The notes under the pieces were generated by a model that saw only the letters and a list, made by a program, of their open reading frames with translations, was not told where the DNA came from and did no database searches. Below, piece by piece: positions 47,801 to 56,377 of a stretch of 64,000 bases of DNA. Positions within the stretch are counted from its first letter, which is position 1. Every line of letters begins with the position of its first letter. The translations under genes and the position numbers were made by a program. The DNA is from Silene latifolia (taxonomy: Eukaryota; Streptophyta; Magnoliopsida; Caryophyllales; Caryophyllaceae), in contig NC_133538.1 in the NCBI RefSeq assembly GCF_048544455.1, forward strand, positions 437,966,311-438,030,310. The letters run 5' to 3'.

Positions 47801-49943
47801 TTCAAGAGTGTTCCAATTATCGGGAAATTAAACTTATGAGTCATACGATGAAATTATAGGAGCGGATAATCGAGCAAAGGCTTAGCAAATGTGTAGACAT
47901 CTCGGATAGCCAATTTGGATTTATGCCTGGAAAATTGACTACGGATGCGATTTTTATCATGAGACAGTTGATAGAACACCATTGGGACAGGAAGAAAGAC
48001 TTGCATATGGTTTTTATTGACTTGGAAAAGGCATATGATAGGGTACCGAGAGAAGTACTTTGGTGGGCTTTGGCGAGAAAGGGTGTGCCTCGAAAATATA
48101 TTGACCTCATAAAGGACATGTATGAGGGGGCTAGTGCAAGTGTTCGCACTAATGTTGGGAGAACGGAAGAATTTCCCATTACCATTGGGGTGCATCAAGG
48201 TTCCGCACTTAGTCCTTTTCTCTTTGCTATAGTTATGGATGAGTTGACAAGGGATATTCAGGACGACATCCCTTGGTGTATGATGTTTGCTGATGATATT
48301 GTGTTGATTGATGAGACGAAAGAAGGGGGGAGAGAAAGTTGGAATTGTGGAGGCATACTTTAGAACTCGTGGGTTTAGGTTGAGCAGGAGTAAGACCGAG
48401 TATTTGAGGTGCCAATTCACTAACGTGGCGGGGTCGAGATCGACAGAGGTGGGGAGTATTATATTCGATGGGAATGTTGTTAGGGGTCAGATTTCTTCAA
48501 ATATCTAGGATCTATTATTCAAAAAGATGAGGAGCTCACAAAATTAAAGCGGGATGGTTGAAATGGAAGAGTCTTTCAGGGTTTTTATGCGATAAAGATA
48601 TGCCCCAAAGATTAAAGGGAAAATTTTATTACACGGCAATTAGGTCTGCCTTACTTTATGGTTCCCAGTGTGCGGTGAAACATTGTCACATTCAAAAGAT
48701 CAAAAGATGAGTGTGGCGGAGATGCGTATGTTGAGGTGGATGTGCGGCCATACAAGAAAAAATCGATTAAGGAATGAGGTGATTAGGGAAAAAGTAAAAG
48801 TAGCGCCAATAGAGGACAAGATGATGGAAAATCGACTAAGAAAGTTTGGCCATGTGAGAAGGAGGCCTATGGATGCACCAAACACAAAAGGTTCCCAGGG
48901 GTAGAGTGGAGGGAAAAGATACGTGTGGATTTTTAGTATTTTATGTAATTTGACATATTTAGTGTTTTTATTTAATTTTAGAAAAAAAATTATTTATTCT
49001 TCTCTCCTTTATTACACTTTTTTTACCAACCACTCTCTTATATATTTTACTTGGATTACTTTTAAGGTATTCCGGACCCTTAAATTGTACTTCGGTCTTC
49101 AAAATCGTTTTAATCTTTATTCTCTATTTAAATTTTAAGTTTTCATAAAAGAAATCCGGACTTCGATTTTAAAACCTATAAGTTTACCTTAACTTTTGTA
49201 TTATGTTTCGCTCTCCCTTTTGTTTTTCATTTTTCCTTTTCTATTTTTTTTTCGCATTTTGAGGTGTGCTTCACCCATGGATGGTTCTAACGGATGATTC
49301 ATGTCAGCCGACCCCAAATCATTTTGGGATTAAGGCTCTAATGTTGTTGTTGTAACATCCTTTTAGCTTGCCAATGCATGGATCAATGAATAAACACAAA
49401 TTTCGACAGCAAATGAAAAATAAAACGAAAAATCCAACATATAGATCAAGCTTAAAATCCCAAACCTGGAGCATAGAAACTGAGCATCCGATTGGCATGA
49501 AACCTGGACAAACAACAAAAGATGAACATCAACAACCACCACAAAATCCCCTAAAAAACACACATTACTTCAGATCTACAATAATATAAGATGAAAAAGA
49601 AGAAGAATTACCAAGGAATAATATTAGATTGAGGTTTGAGAATATTATCAGGAATCCTTTTGTTAAGATCTCGAAGTATCTCAGCAAGCGGGCGAGTAAC
49701 GCATGAGGAAGTAACCTTATCGAGAGGAACCACGTAGTTAGTGTTAGGAACAGCTTTCTTGGAATCTCCGCCGGCGCCGCCGCTTTGGGAATCGACGACG
49801 GCCTTAAGCGCCGCCGTCCTCCGGCGTGGGAGAAACCCTAATTTGGCCGGAAAAGTGGAGGATTCGATTGATTTGGGGTAAATGAAAGAGCGGTAGTGAG
49901 GTGTTGCCGATTGAGAGAGGAGGCTTGTGTTTTGAAGTGCCAT
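35829..49943 (-). CDS. RAD52-2: RAD52-like organellar DNA-binding/repair protein (plant RAD52-2/ODB type), 4 exons
   Basis: Single-strand DNA-binding and annealing protein of the plant RAD52/ODB family, acting in organelle recombination repair. Exons: 49943-49612, 49503-49466, 43467-43376, 35966-35829; coding length 600 bp, 199 residues, the usual size. All three introns have GT donors and AG acceptors in the right phase. Exon 1 starts with a Ser/Thr/Arg-rich presequence ([20 protein letters not shown]) that looks like a plastid transit peptide, then NYVVPLDK and [18 protein letters not shown]. Exon 2 gives [13 protein letters not shown], exon 3 [15 protein letters not shown] and [14 protein letters not shown], exon 4 [13 protein letters not shown] and [13 protein letters not shown] before the stop. 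Intron sizes are 108, 5998 and 7409 bp; the last two are full of transposons. No frameshift or stop, so probably functional. Plastid rather than mitochondrial targeting is inference from the family. Confidence 0.93.
36015..36494. mobile_element. hAT-type MITE (480 bp), 8-bp target duplication
   Basis: Ends CTAGGTAGCACxxAAAC form an inverted repeat, and GTCAAGAG flanks both sides (36007-36014 and 36495-36502). An 8-bp duplication is the hAT hallmark. The interior is dense in GTGTCC/GGACAC words in both orientations (about 36045-36210 and 36425-36480). It lies in intron 3 of the RAD52-like gene, 49 bp from exon 4. Confidence 0.9.
36735..37180 (-). pseudogene. Plastid 23S rRNA fragment (NUPT)
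   Basis: The minus strand follows the 5' third of plastid 23S rRNA with scattered mutations and small gaps. Examples are the segments around AACTGAAACATCTTACTAGC, CGGCGAGC, GGTGGAGTACCGC, CATGGAATCCCATGTGAATC and TACCGTGAGG. Plastid-type words such as the GAAGTAGTACCGTGAGG region argue against a mitochondrial source. It is a nuclear insertion of organelle DNA within intron 3, long decayed and not a functional rRNA. Confidence 0.9.
37181..37460. repeat. Possible CTCGGCTT-type MITE remnant
   Basis: Contains AGCTCG/CTCGGCTT words at its left part and TTCAAGCTCGCTTACACCCCTA at its right (given here as a run of 22 split by sense: TTCAAGCTCG then CTTACACCCCTA). This is reminiscent of common hAT-like plant MITEs. 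Ends and target site are not resolved. Confidence 0.35.
37675..37706. repeat. (TATC)n microsatellite
   Basis: About seven TATC units, followed by TATTATTAAAGGAAGC, which resembles the 5' start of some plant Helitrons; no matching 3' end was found. From 37707 to 39640 the intron shows no recognisable gene or element. Confidence 0.7.
40504..41202 (+). mobile_element. RTE-type LINE, 5'-truncated, with target duplication
   Basis: It starts inside the RT C-terminus and ends with the RTE hallmark: a conserved 3' UTR (GCCGACCCCAAATCATTTTG) and a (GTT)n tail. GGCAAAAAAG flanks both sides (40494-40503 and 41203-41212), giving exact borders. It matches the end of the larger RTE LINE at 45171-49353. 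It lies in intron 3 of the RAD52-like gene, antisense to it. Confidence 0.92.
40517..40786 (+). pseudogene. C-terminal end of RTE LINE polyprotein
   Basis: An open 89-codon piece of the LINE ORF2. It carries the conserved plant RTE C-terminus [45 protein letters not shown] and a terminal stop near 40786. The upstream RT and endonuclease are absent because of 5' truncation during integration, so it cannot be functional. Confidence 0.88.
42130..42660 (-). pseudogene. copia RT fragment, heavily decayed
   Basis: On the minus strand, broken frames resemble copia RT: a [19 protein letters not shown] start near 42540, [12 protein letters not shown] near 42360, then YGLKQA-like sequence near 42230. 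Stops and frameshifts are frequent. It is an old fragment in intron 3 of the RAD52-like gene. The plus-strand open frame at 42360-42683 is its shadow. Confidence 0.7.
43480..45170. other. Intron 2 sequence, unassigned
   Basis: AT-rich intronic DNA. A short GTGTCG/GTCGTGTCG cluster near 44155-44200 recalls the interior of the hAT MITE at 36015. Nothing else was recognised. Confidence 0.4.
45591..46049 (+). repeat. About 230-bp tandem duplication in the LINE endonuclease
   Basis: The block from AGTAGGTTACGTTTTGG to GATTACATCGATGATG at 45591-45821 is repeated at 45825-46049. The second copy differs by a small deletion near 45868 and a few bases. The duplication doubles the N-terminal endonuclease segment. 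Confidence 0.9.
45600..48905 (+). pseudogene. RTE LINE endonuclease-RT polyprotein, broken
   Basis: The APE-type endonuclease shows [34 protein letters not shown] and [11 protein letters not shown] (45887-46260, stop). The linker follows at 46448-47074 ([29 protein letters not shown]). RT pieces follow: [14 protein letters not shown] (47215), [17 protein letters not shown] (48020), [18 protein letters not shown] and the catalytic box [11 protein letters not shown] (48190-48310), then the [14 protein letters not shown]-terminus (48780). Frames change several times, stops occur at 46260, 47074 and 48363, and a MITE splits the RT at 47350-47754. Dead copy. Confidence 0.9.
47350..47754. mobile_element. 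CCGG-rich hAT-type MITE (405 bp) with 8-bp duplication
   Basis: CTTGGAGG flanks it at 47342-47349 and 47755-47762. The ends TAGGGCTAGGC and TAAGGGTGG (inverted) are hAT-MITE-like. The interior consists largely of CCGGTCC/GGACCGG words in both orientations, forming an almost continuous palindromic field. It interrupts the LINE RT. Confidence 0.9.
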
Positions 49944-50132
49944 TTTGGAAACACGGTTGTTTCTGGGTTTGTTGGGGATATTTTTTTTTGTAATGTTTGG
50001 GAATTTGAGTTGAGATCACGACGATTGTAACTCGATTTCAAATACAAATGGACAATATTCAAGTCGTATTTGTCTATTTTTGGAAGACCTGTCAACTTTA
50101 AATGACAATAACATAATTATTAGGTAGTATCC
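49944..50132 (-). promoter_or_regulatory. Residual 5' flank of the RAD52-like gene
   Basis: Only about 185 bp separate the start codon from the target duplication of the LTR element. No clear TATA box was identified; the stretch is moderately AT-rich with a T9 run near 49980. Part of the promoter may now be supplied by the element or lie beyond it. Confidence 0.4.
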
Positions 50133-50690
50133 TGATACGATCTAAATTAAGACGGAAATTATAAAAGATAGAAATGCAACTGTTCGACTGTAAGGATCGA
50201 TAGGCTGCCCCAATAATAGAAATAATCACCTAGATTCCATTATAACAAATGCAGCAACTCTCCTATAGGACCGTCCTATAGCATAGGACTGGCCCAATAA
50301 GAGAAAGCCCAAGCACATGTCATTACTATATCAAGTTTTTTTATTTTATTTTGATAACTTTATGACTTATTTTGAAAACTAACAAATTTAAATATGTATA
50401 TTATCAACTTATAATATTAAGTTATTAATATAAAAATATTATTTTATATTTTACTAAGTAATTTTAATGGGCCTCATATTATTGGACCAGTCTATCTAAA
50501 TTTATGTCTTATACAACAATTTGTGTAACAAATGAGATAAATCTCACAAGTTCATTCATAAATTCATTGATTAATTATTACGAAGTACAAGGTAACTAAT
50601 GCCTTTATATAGGCTACTAATGACTTGGGAAATAAGAAACAAAAAGGATAAATGACTAAGCTACCCTTAGTTTCATTTTGATGTGTATCA
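50133..50690 (-). repeat. 3' LTR, interrupted by a MITE
   Basis: Without the 273-bp MITE and its 9-bp duplicate it is about 276 bp, matching the partner at 53608-53885. Confidence 0.9.
50253..50525. mobile_element. MULE-type MITE (273 bp), 9-bp target duplication
   Basis: TAACAAATG flanks it at 50244-50252 and 50526-50534. The empty site is preserved in the partner LTR, which proves the borders. TIRs: CAGCAACTCTCCTATAGGACC at the left (21 bases, shown as CAGCAACTCTC and CTATAGGACC), with a diverged inverted copy at the right, both running into CTGGxCCAATAA. Related to the 1.3-kb element at 31391-32688. Confidence 0.93.
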
Positions 50691-50809
50691 ATACCCGCCC
50701 CTTGAAACGATCCTTGTCCTCAAGGATCTAAGACAAATGACAGTTGAAACAAGGCATAACATGAAGCATTCAAGGCGGTAATTTTGTCATCATGGCATCA
50801 TTACAAACC

Positions 50810-52709
50810 TCAGCAATGCAATGGCCCTCCTGGATCAAAGATATAGGCCTGATGGTTCTCAAATCTCCTGACCTTCGGTTGCTTGACGTCACACTGATAT
50901 GTTTGAGATCTGTCCATCATCCACGGTCCAATATCGTAACCTCCAGGGTCAAAAATAGAGGAGCTAGTGACACCCAACCTTGTACAAACTTCCCCTTTCC
51001 TCAAAAGCCTAATAAATAGTGGTCATTCTTTTGACATCCACTGATCTCCTACCAGGCAAGATGCCTTCATATACTGCATCAAGATCATTAAAATGTACCT
51101 TCTTCCTTGAATAGATAGTAGAGCATGAACTAGGACGATCCTTATTCATCACTAATAAATACTGCATTGACAACCTTAAGTCACCATTTGAAGGCATAAA
51201 AAATACGGGCTTGGCAGAGAAATTCAATCCCAAACCCATACCACCAACTAAAGCAATTGTGGTACATCCTGACACATCGCCATTTCCACCAGGATCAAAT
51301 ATGAAGATGGTCTCGCTGGGACTTTTTAAACAATATCCTAACAGCAGAACAAAGTAATTCCCATAGTTGCTTGGAGAGTCAATTATTAAAGAAAGGGGGA
51401 GATAAAGCTCTGTCACATATTTAAGAGAGACATGTTTAAGATCTTTGGATATCTTCTCCACGTGAACAATGAAAGAACCATTATGCAACTATAGGCTTAT
51501 ACTCCCTTCACTACTTTGAATAATTGCATTTTCAAAGGCGGAAAACATAATATTCATCCAGCCGTTATATATACCAAATAAGTCTCTCATGGATGAAACA
51601 CTCATACAACTCATTGCTCCTAACAAGTCGGTATTTCTGCCAGGGTCAAAATTCCAAACAGTAGTGCACTCCTTACTTGTAGTAACTCTAGGAAAGCTGA
51701 TGAAGGTTACAACCCAAAATTTATCATAAGGTCCACCCGGGTCAAATATGAAAGAGGTAAATGTCATAGTCATAAGAATGGTGTGATTAATTATGAGATG
51801 GTTCCTAGCATATATCAAACTAGACGTTCTCCGCCATAGAGCTAAGCTCTGGTCATTTCCTACATCCTTAAAATCATTGTTGTCCTCAAGGGTGAGGGTA
51901 AGAACTAGTTGGGACTTACAACTAAGTAAAAACAACTTCTTAATGAACAAACTATTTAAGACCTCCATCAACAATTGACCTACATGTAACGCAGAACTAC
52001 CTGGGTAAAAAACAATGATAAGGAGCACGACACTCTTCTTTGCCAATTCCCAAGTACACTCCTCATTATGATTCTCCTCACCCCTAAAATTACCCTTGTC
52101 CTCAAGGGTGAGGATGGAAAAATGCATTTGTTCGGTTTCCCCAGCACAAAAATACATACCCTTAACCTTAGACTGCCAGAGAGGAAAAATGGTATGCGTC
52201 TTGAGCATATGCTTGTGCCATTGTATGGTAAGCTTCACATAGCAGTCAACTTTCATAGGAGAAACAGTGAGCACATTAAAATTAAGAGCTAAATAAAAAA
52301 TCAGTGTTACTGTTGGAGGATAAAAAGGTGTCACAAATGACATCTTAGCTTTGATAGTAACAACTCCAACATAAGGGATATAACTTATAGTAGATGACCA
52401 AATTGAATTTTCAAGACCTTCCCTCCAAGTTAAGGTGACATATAACTTACCCCAGCTATGCACTTCATTATAGCTAACATTTGCATTCCATTCATTTATC
52501 ATCTCAAAAAGCTTAGTATGAGCACTTATATCATATTTGTTTATGTGCATAAGCAAAACACCAGGATCGAAAACAAACCGATAGCAACAATCTGGTTCAG
52601 ATATCATATTCCATACCAAATCATTGAAAAGAGGCATCCAATGCATCCAGTGGTGCAAATAGTTGTTGCTTGTGAGTAAAATGGTCATCCTGGATTGGAG
52701 TATTTTCAT
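50810..52709 (-). pseudogene. ORF2 of the LTR element, FDPGG-repeat protein
   Basis: The main frame runs 52709-51489 (406 codons) and continues in the same frame past one stop at 51489 to 51009 (159 codons). A shifted remnant is at 51004-50810. Motif (V/I)FDPG(G) or its close variants recur at about 52570, 51735, 51645, 51295, 50945 and 50825, plus a degenerate FYPGS near 52010. LTLEDK/LTLED(N) recurs near 52100 and 51890. Between them are hydrophobic beta-rich segments (YVTLTWREGL, TVTLIFYLALNFNVLTV). No known enzyme motif, transmembrane signature or zinc finger was recognised. Function unknown. Confidence 0.55.
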
Positions 52710-53534
52710 TGTTGATCACCGCAGGTTGACATATGATTCGGCACGCATTAGCTTGTTCGGTTGGTTCGGGCATTGCATCGAACAGTTGGTGCGCGTCTGC
52801 CATTTCTTCATTTTCTTGTGTAGTTTTTGTCGCTTGAGCTATCTCTAAAATGAAGGTTGGAACTGGCAATTTGTCGAACATGTCGTGTGCACTCGACAAC
52901 TCATTAGGTGCATTGAAGTTCAAAGTCGGTAGAGCTTTATTTTCTGCAAGTTTGACACAAGGCGTGGCTGAGCTTCCAGCAATTAGGTGATTCCGAGTAT
53001 TGTCGCCATTGTTTCTCAGCATTGGGACAATCAAGTGAGAAATTGGTTCAGGAAATTTGCCGAACACCTGATGGGCACAAGATATTGTCGCTTCTTTTGA
53101 CAAAATAGACGGGTTCGTTTCATGCACCAGATCGACTCGCACCATTTGAGATTGATTTAGGCTTGTATTTGGTTCCGGAATCTCATCAAACTTTTGATGC
53201 GCACCGAGTGATTTATCGTTGTCAAGAAACCATCTCAACCAAAAGCTTAAGCTGATGGTTGAAGTTCCTTGATTCGTTTTATATTCTAACAATCGTTGGC
53301 ATTCGGAAAACTTGCAATTGGAGACGGTATTACCTCACTGTTGGCAGTAGCGGTAGGGAAGCGACTACTTGATACTTTGATTGAGTCACCAGGAACATAC
53401 TTAGGAGTGAACCATGGCAACTTACTAATATCAATATCGCCTTGGACATACCTTCTAATTGCGAGCTCGTCGATAGCTATGGCCAATTTGTGGATTTCCA
53501 CCTTGAGAGAAGCAACGTCGTCGGAAAGGGCCAT
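52621..53534 (-). pseudogene. ORF1 of the LTR element (gag position), split by a TRIM LTR
   Basis: It starts at 53534, 57 bp inside the PBS, with MALSDDVASLKVEIHKLAIA, a short coiled-coil-like segment. Downstream four imperfect repeats of AHQxFDxxPEP are visible (AHQKFDEIPEP, AHQVFGKFPEP, AHDMFDKLPVP, AHQLFDAMPEP) over about 180 codons. A 72-bp TRIM solo LTR plus its 5-bp duplicate (53215-53291) breaks the frame. The position after the PBS suggests a gag-like or gag-derived product, but no capsid motif or zinc knuckle was seen. Confidence 0.6.
53220..53291 (-). mobile_element. TRIM solo LTR (72 bp) with ATCGT duplication
   Basis: It matches the TRIM LTRs at 33800-33879 and 34084-34160 (AGCTTAAGCTGATGGTTG core, ends TGTCAAGAAACC and TTCTAACA). 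ATCGT flanks it at 53215-53219 and 53292-53296. It is nested in ORF1. Confidence 0.93.
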
Positions 53535-53590
53535 AAATGTCGATCAGAATTTTTTTTTTTAAATGAATATGACACAGGCGGGAGGAAAGG

Positions 53591-53607
53591 TGGCTCTGAT
53601 AACCAAA
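53591..53607 (-). other. Primer-binding site of the LTR element
   Basis: Minus-strand TTTGGTTATCAGAGCCA abuts the 5' LTR; it is like the tRNA-Met PBS with one extra T. Confidence 0.75.
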
Positions 53608-53885
53608 TGATACGATCTAAATTAAGACGGAAATTATAAAAGATAGAAATGCAACTGTTCGACCGTAAGGATCGATAGGCTGCCCCAATAATAGAATTGT
53701 GGTGAAATAATCACCTAGATTCCATTATAACAAATGAGATAAATCTCACAAGTTCATTCATAAATTTATTGATTAATTATTACAAGGTAACTAATGCCTT
53801 TATATAGGCTACTAATGACTTGGGAAATAAGAAACAAAAAGAATAAATGACTAAGCTACCCTTAGTCTCATTTTGATGTGTATCA
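53608..53885 (-). repeat. 5' LTR (278 bp)
   Basis: Uninterrupted partner of 50133-50690. The TATCC duplicate follows at 53886. Confidence 0.92.
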
Positions 53886-53890
53886 TATCC

Positions 53891-55289
53891 CGCGCTTCGT
53901 GCGGCCTGTTTTAAAATTTAATTATTATAATTGAAGAAAAATAACATAATTTATATATGACCTTTAATATTTTTACTTATAAATAAAAATAAATTTAATT
54001 TTCTCAAATTTAATTTTTATATATTTATTTTCAATATTTTAAAATAAAATACATACAATTTAAATTAAAATTAAAATTAATAAGTGATAATTAATTATGC
54101 TGATCAAAGTTTTATAAATTATTTTGTGACTGATCAAATATCATATTAATTAAAATAAAATTTATTCGAATAATTCAACAATCAACATTAAATTTTCAAA
54201 TTATATAATTTCACAATACGTTAGGTTCCAAATTAATTAATATTTGTTCAAAATGATTTGAATATAAATTTATGTAATTTTTAATTCTTTTATTCTATAA
54301 CGTGTGATATTTATGTATTAACATATAGAGTTCAAACTCAACTATTCAAATGTTTTGATTGTGTTTTGCATCTGTTATGTGTCAAACATATCTATAAAAA
54401 TTGCACCTTTTTGTATTTTTAAACAACTATATATAAATGATATTTAAGAGTTAACTGTAAATAAAATAGGTTAAACTTTCTCAAATAATATTTTTTGAGA
54501 ATTAACTTCTAAGTATTTAAAATATAACATATAAATATTTAACTAAAAGTAATATTTAGCTAGAAATAATCAATATTTATACTTGACATATACGTATTTT
54601 AATTAAACATATTAAAGGAAAATGTAACGTTTTTTTTCTACTTTTTCATGTCTTTTATAATACTATATTATTTAATAATCATTACTTTTGTTTTGATTAT
54701 TCAAATGCATTCGCGATCACTGTGTACATACATACTCGTACACATACTCGCTATCACACTATTTAAACCTATCAAAATCACATATCTATTCAATTTCTCG
54801 CAATATAATTTTTTTCATTCCCACATAAAAATTTATCTCTAAGTAGTTTTCTTTAAGTTATGTTTTTAAGAAATACAAAGACTCTTCCAAATATATTTTT
54901 CTTATGATTTAATGGTCTAAGTTTTATACCTTTCTAAAAATGTCTTTTTACGTAAACATAAAATATTATGAGACACTCACTTTAATCATCTCTACAAATC
55001 AAAAGTTTTCAATAAATATAATGAAAATTATACTCAATTTGAAGCATTTTTCGCAATAAACGTAATTATTTACATTTTAGAATTTTTATCAAAATATTTT
55101 TTTAATAAATTTAGAATCAAATCACCGTAATTATTTAATTTAATTTTATAATAAATTTATTAAGTTATAATTAATATTTTGCTGAGATTTATACAACATT
55201 TATTGTGTTTATATTTAATGTTCAATTGTAATTAATACTTGTATTTAAAACTGGGTTGACACGTGGCGCATCCACAACGCTTCAACCCC

Positions 55290-55355
<66 letters not shown>
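53891..55355 (-). mobile_element. Helitron-like AT-rich element (tentative)
   Basis: The minus strand carries a GC hairpin (CCGCACGAAGCGCGG) at about 53890-53910, close to where a Helitron 3' end would lie. The proposed 5' end is TCATATATA after an A at about 55355. The body is very AT-rich without ORFs. The LTR element inserted exactly at the hairpin side. A CTRR terminus can only be suggested (CTAA near 50120), so this is a hypothesis. Confidence 0.4.
55292..55355. repeat. (TA)n microsatellite
   Basis: About 30 TA dinucleotides. A (CT)n tract follows at about 55504-55535. Confidence 0.95.
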
Positions 55356-55359
<4 letters not shown>

Positions 55360-56377
55360 CAAATGAGTTAGGTACTTTTGGTGAGTTACCCCTCTAAATC
55401 TGACCATTCATCTAACATAAGATATGTCGTTTGAGATTTAATCTTACATCTCATATATAAAGCAAATTTTGACACTTGAACTTCTTTTTTTCCCACTTTT
55501 TTCAGTTAGTTTCTCTATCTCTCTCTCTCTCTCTCATATTTTTCGTTCGTCAGTTTCTCCATTTCTCGTCAGTTTCTGGTGTTCTCTATTTTCGTTCGTG
55601 CTTCTCGTCAATTGAACTTCAGTTATTGTGCTCAATTTGTTCGTCCTTCTACTCCATTTTCGGTTTCTCTCAACAGGTAATCAATGAACTCAATTTTGTT
55701 CGTCCTTCTAAATTTTTCCATTGATTTTGTATTTTGTGCTCTTCTTGTTTTCTACTTGATTTTCTTCTGTTTGCTGTGTTTATTCTTCATTTTGTTTAGT
55801 ATATAGTTTAATTTGTTTTGTTTTTGTTGTTAAATTAAATTTTTTCAATTTTTCCGCATAATTTAGGGTTTCGTAATTCATTTTTTTCATTTTTGTATCT
55901 TTTCTTGAGGTTTTTCTTTTTTGTGTTGAATTCCTGTACATTCTAATGAACATAATGTGTGTTTGTTTGAAATTATTTTTGTTATTGTAATATATTGATG
56001 TTGTTATTGTAATGTATTTGTGCTAGTTATTGTAATTTAGAAAATCTGTTATTGTAATGAGTATTATTTTAGATATTGATCTTTGGTTAGTGTTTAAAAG
56101 TCAGCTTTTAGTCAAGTCCAGTTATTTTACTATGAAAAGTTTGTTATTGTAATATATTGATGTTGTTATTGTAATGTATTGTGATAGTTATTGTAATTTA
56201 GTAATTTAGTTATTCTATACGTAGTATTATTTAGTTATCATTTTAGTCAAGTCCAGTTATTGTATTACTGTATGATGATTATTGTATTATTAAAACTCAG
56301 TTATTGTATTAGTTGTTGTCATATTTTTTGTGTTTATTCTGATAATTTTGTATTCTGTTGCTCAGTGATACAAACAA

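Larger units (their letters stand above)
45171..49353 (+). mobile_element. RTE-type LINE, near full length, decayed, carrying a hAT MITE
   Basis: Order: 5' region with repeated AAGCGACGCGCC units (45290-45500), endonuclease (45600-46260), linker, RT (47060-48360), C-terminus (48660-48905), 3' UTR with GCCGACCCCAAATCATTTTG and a (GTT)n end at 49353. The 5' border is approximate. It inserted in intron 2 of the RAD52-like gene, antisense, ending about 110 bp from exon 2. Confidence 0.88.
50133..53885 (-). mobile_element. Non-autonomous LTR retrotransposon with novel repeat ORFs
   Basis: LTRs at 50133-50690 (enlarged by a MITE) and 53608-53885 (278 bp) run TGATACGATC...GTGTATCA. TATCC flanks both ends (50128-50132 and 53886-53890). 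On the minus strand: PBS TGGTTATCAGAGCCA next to the 5' LTR, a gag-position ORF (53534 down to about 52621), a second ORF (52709 to 51009 and remnants to 50810), a polypurine tract (50691-50704) and the 3' LTR. No RT, integrase or protease motif was found. The family is not one I recognise. Confidence 0.88.

Noticed and set aside
47289..47839. Repetitive Pro/Gly/Thr protein frames on both strands
   Set aside because: Produced by the CCGG repeats of the hAT-type MITE, not by a gene.
49368..49589. 73-codon plus-strand frame over exon 2
   Set aside because: Opposite strand of a well supported exon and intron 1 of the RAD52-like gene.
54648..54842. 64-codon hydrophobic frame
   Set aside because: Lies in AT-rich Helitron-like sequence; composition alone explains it.
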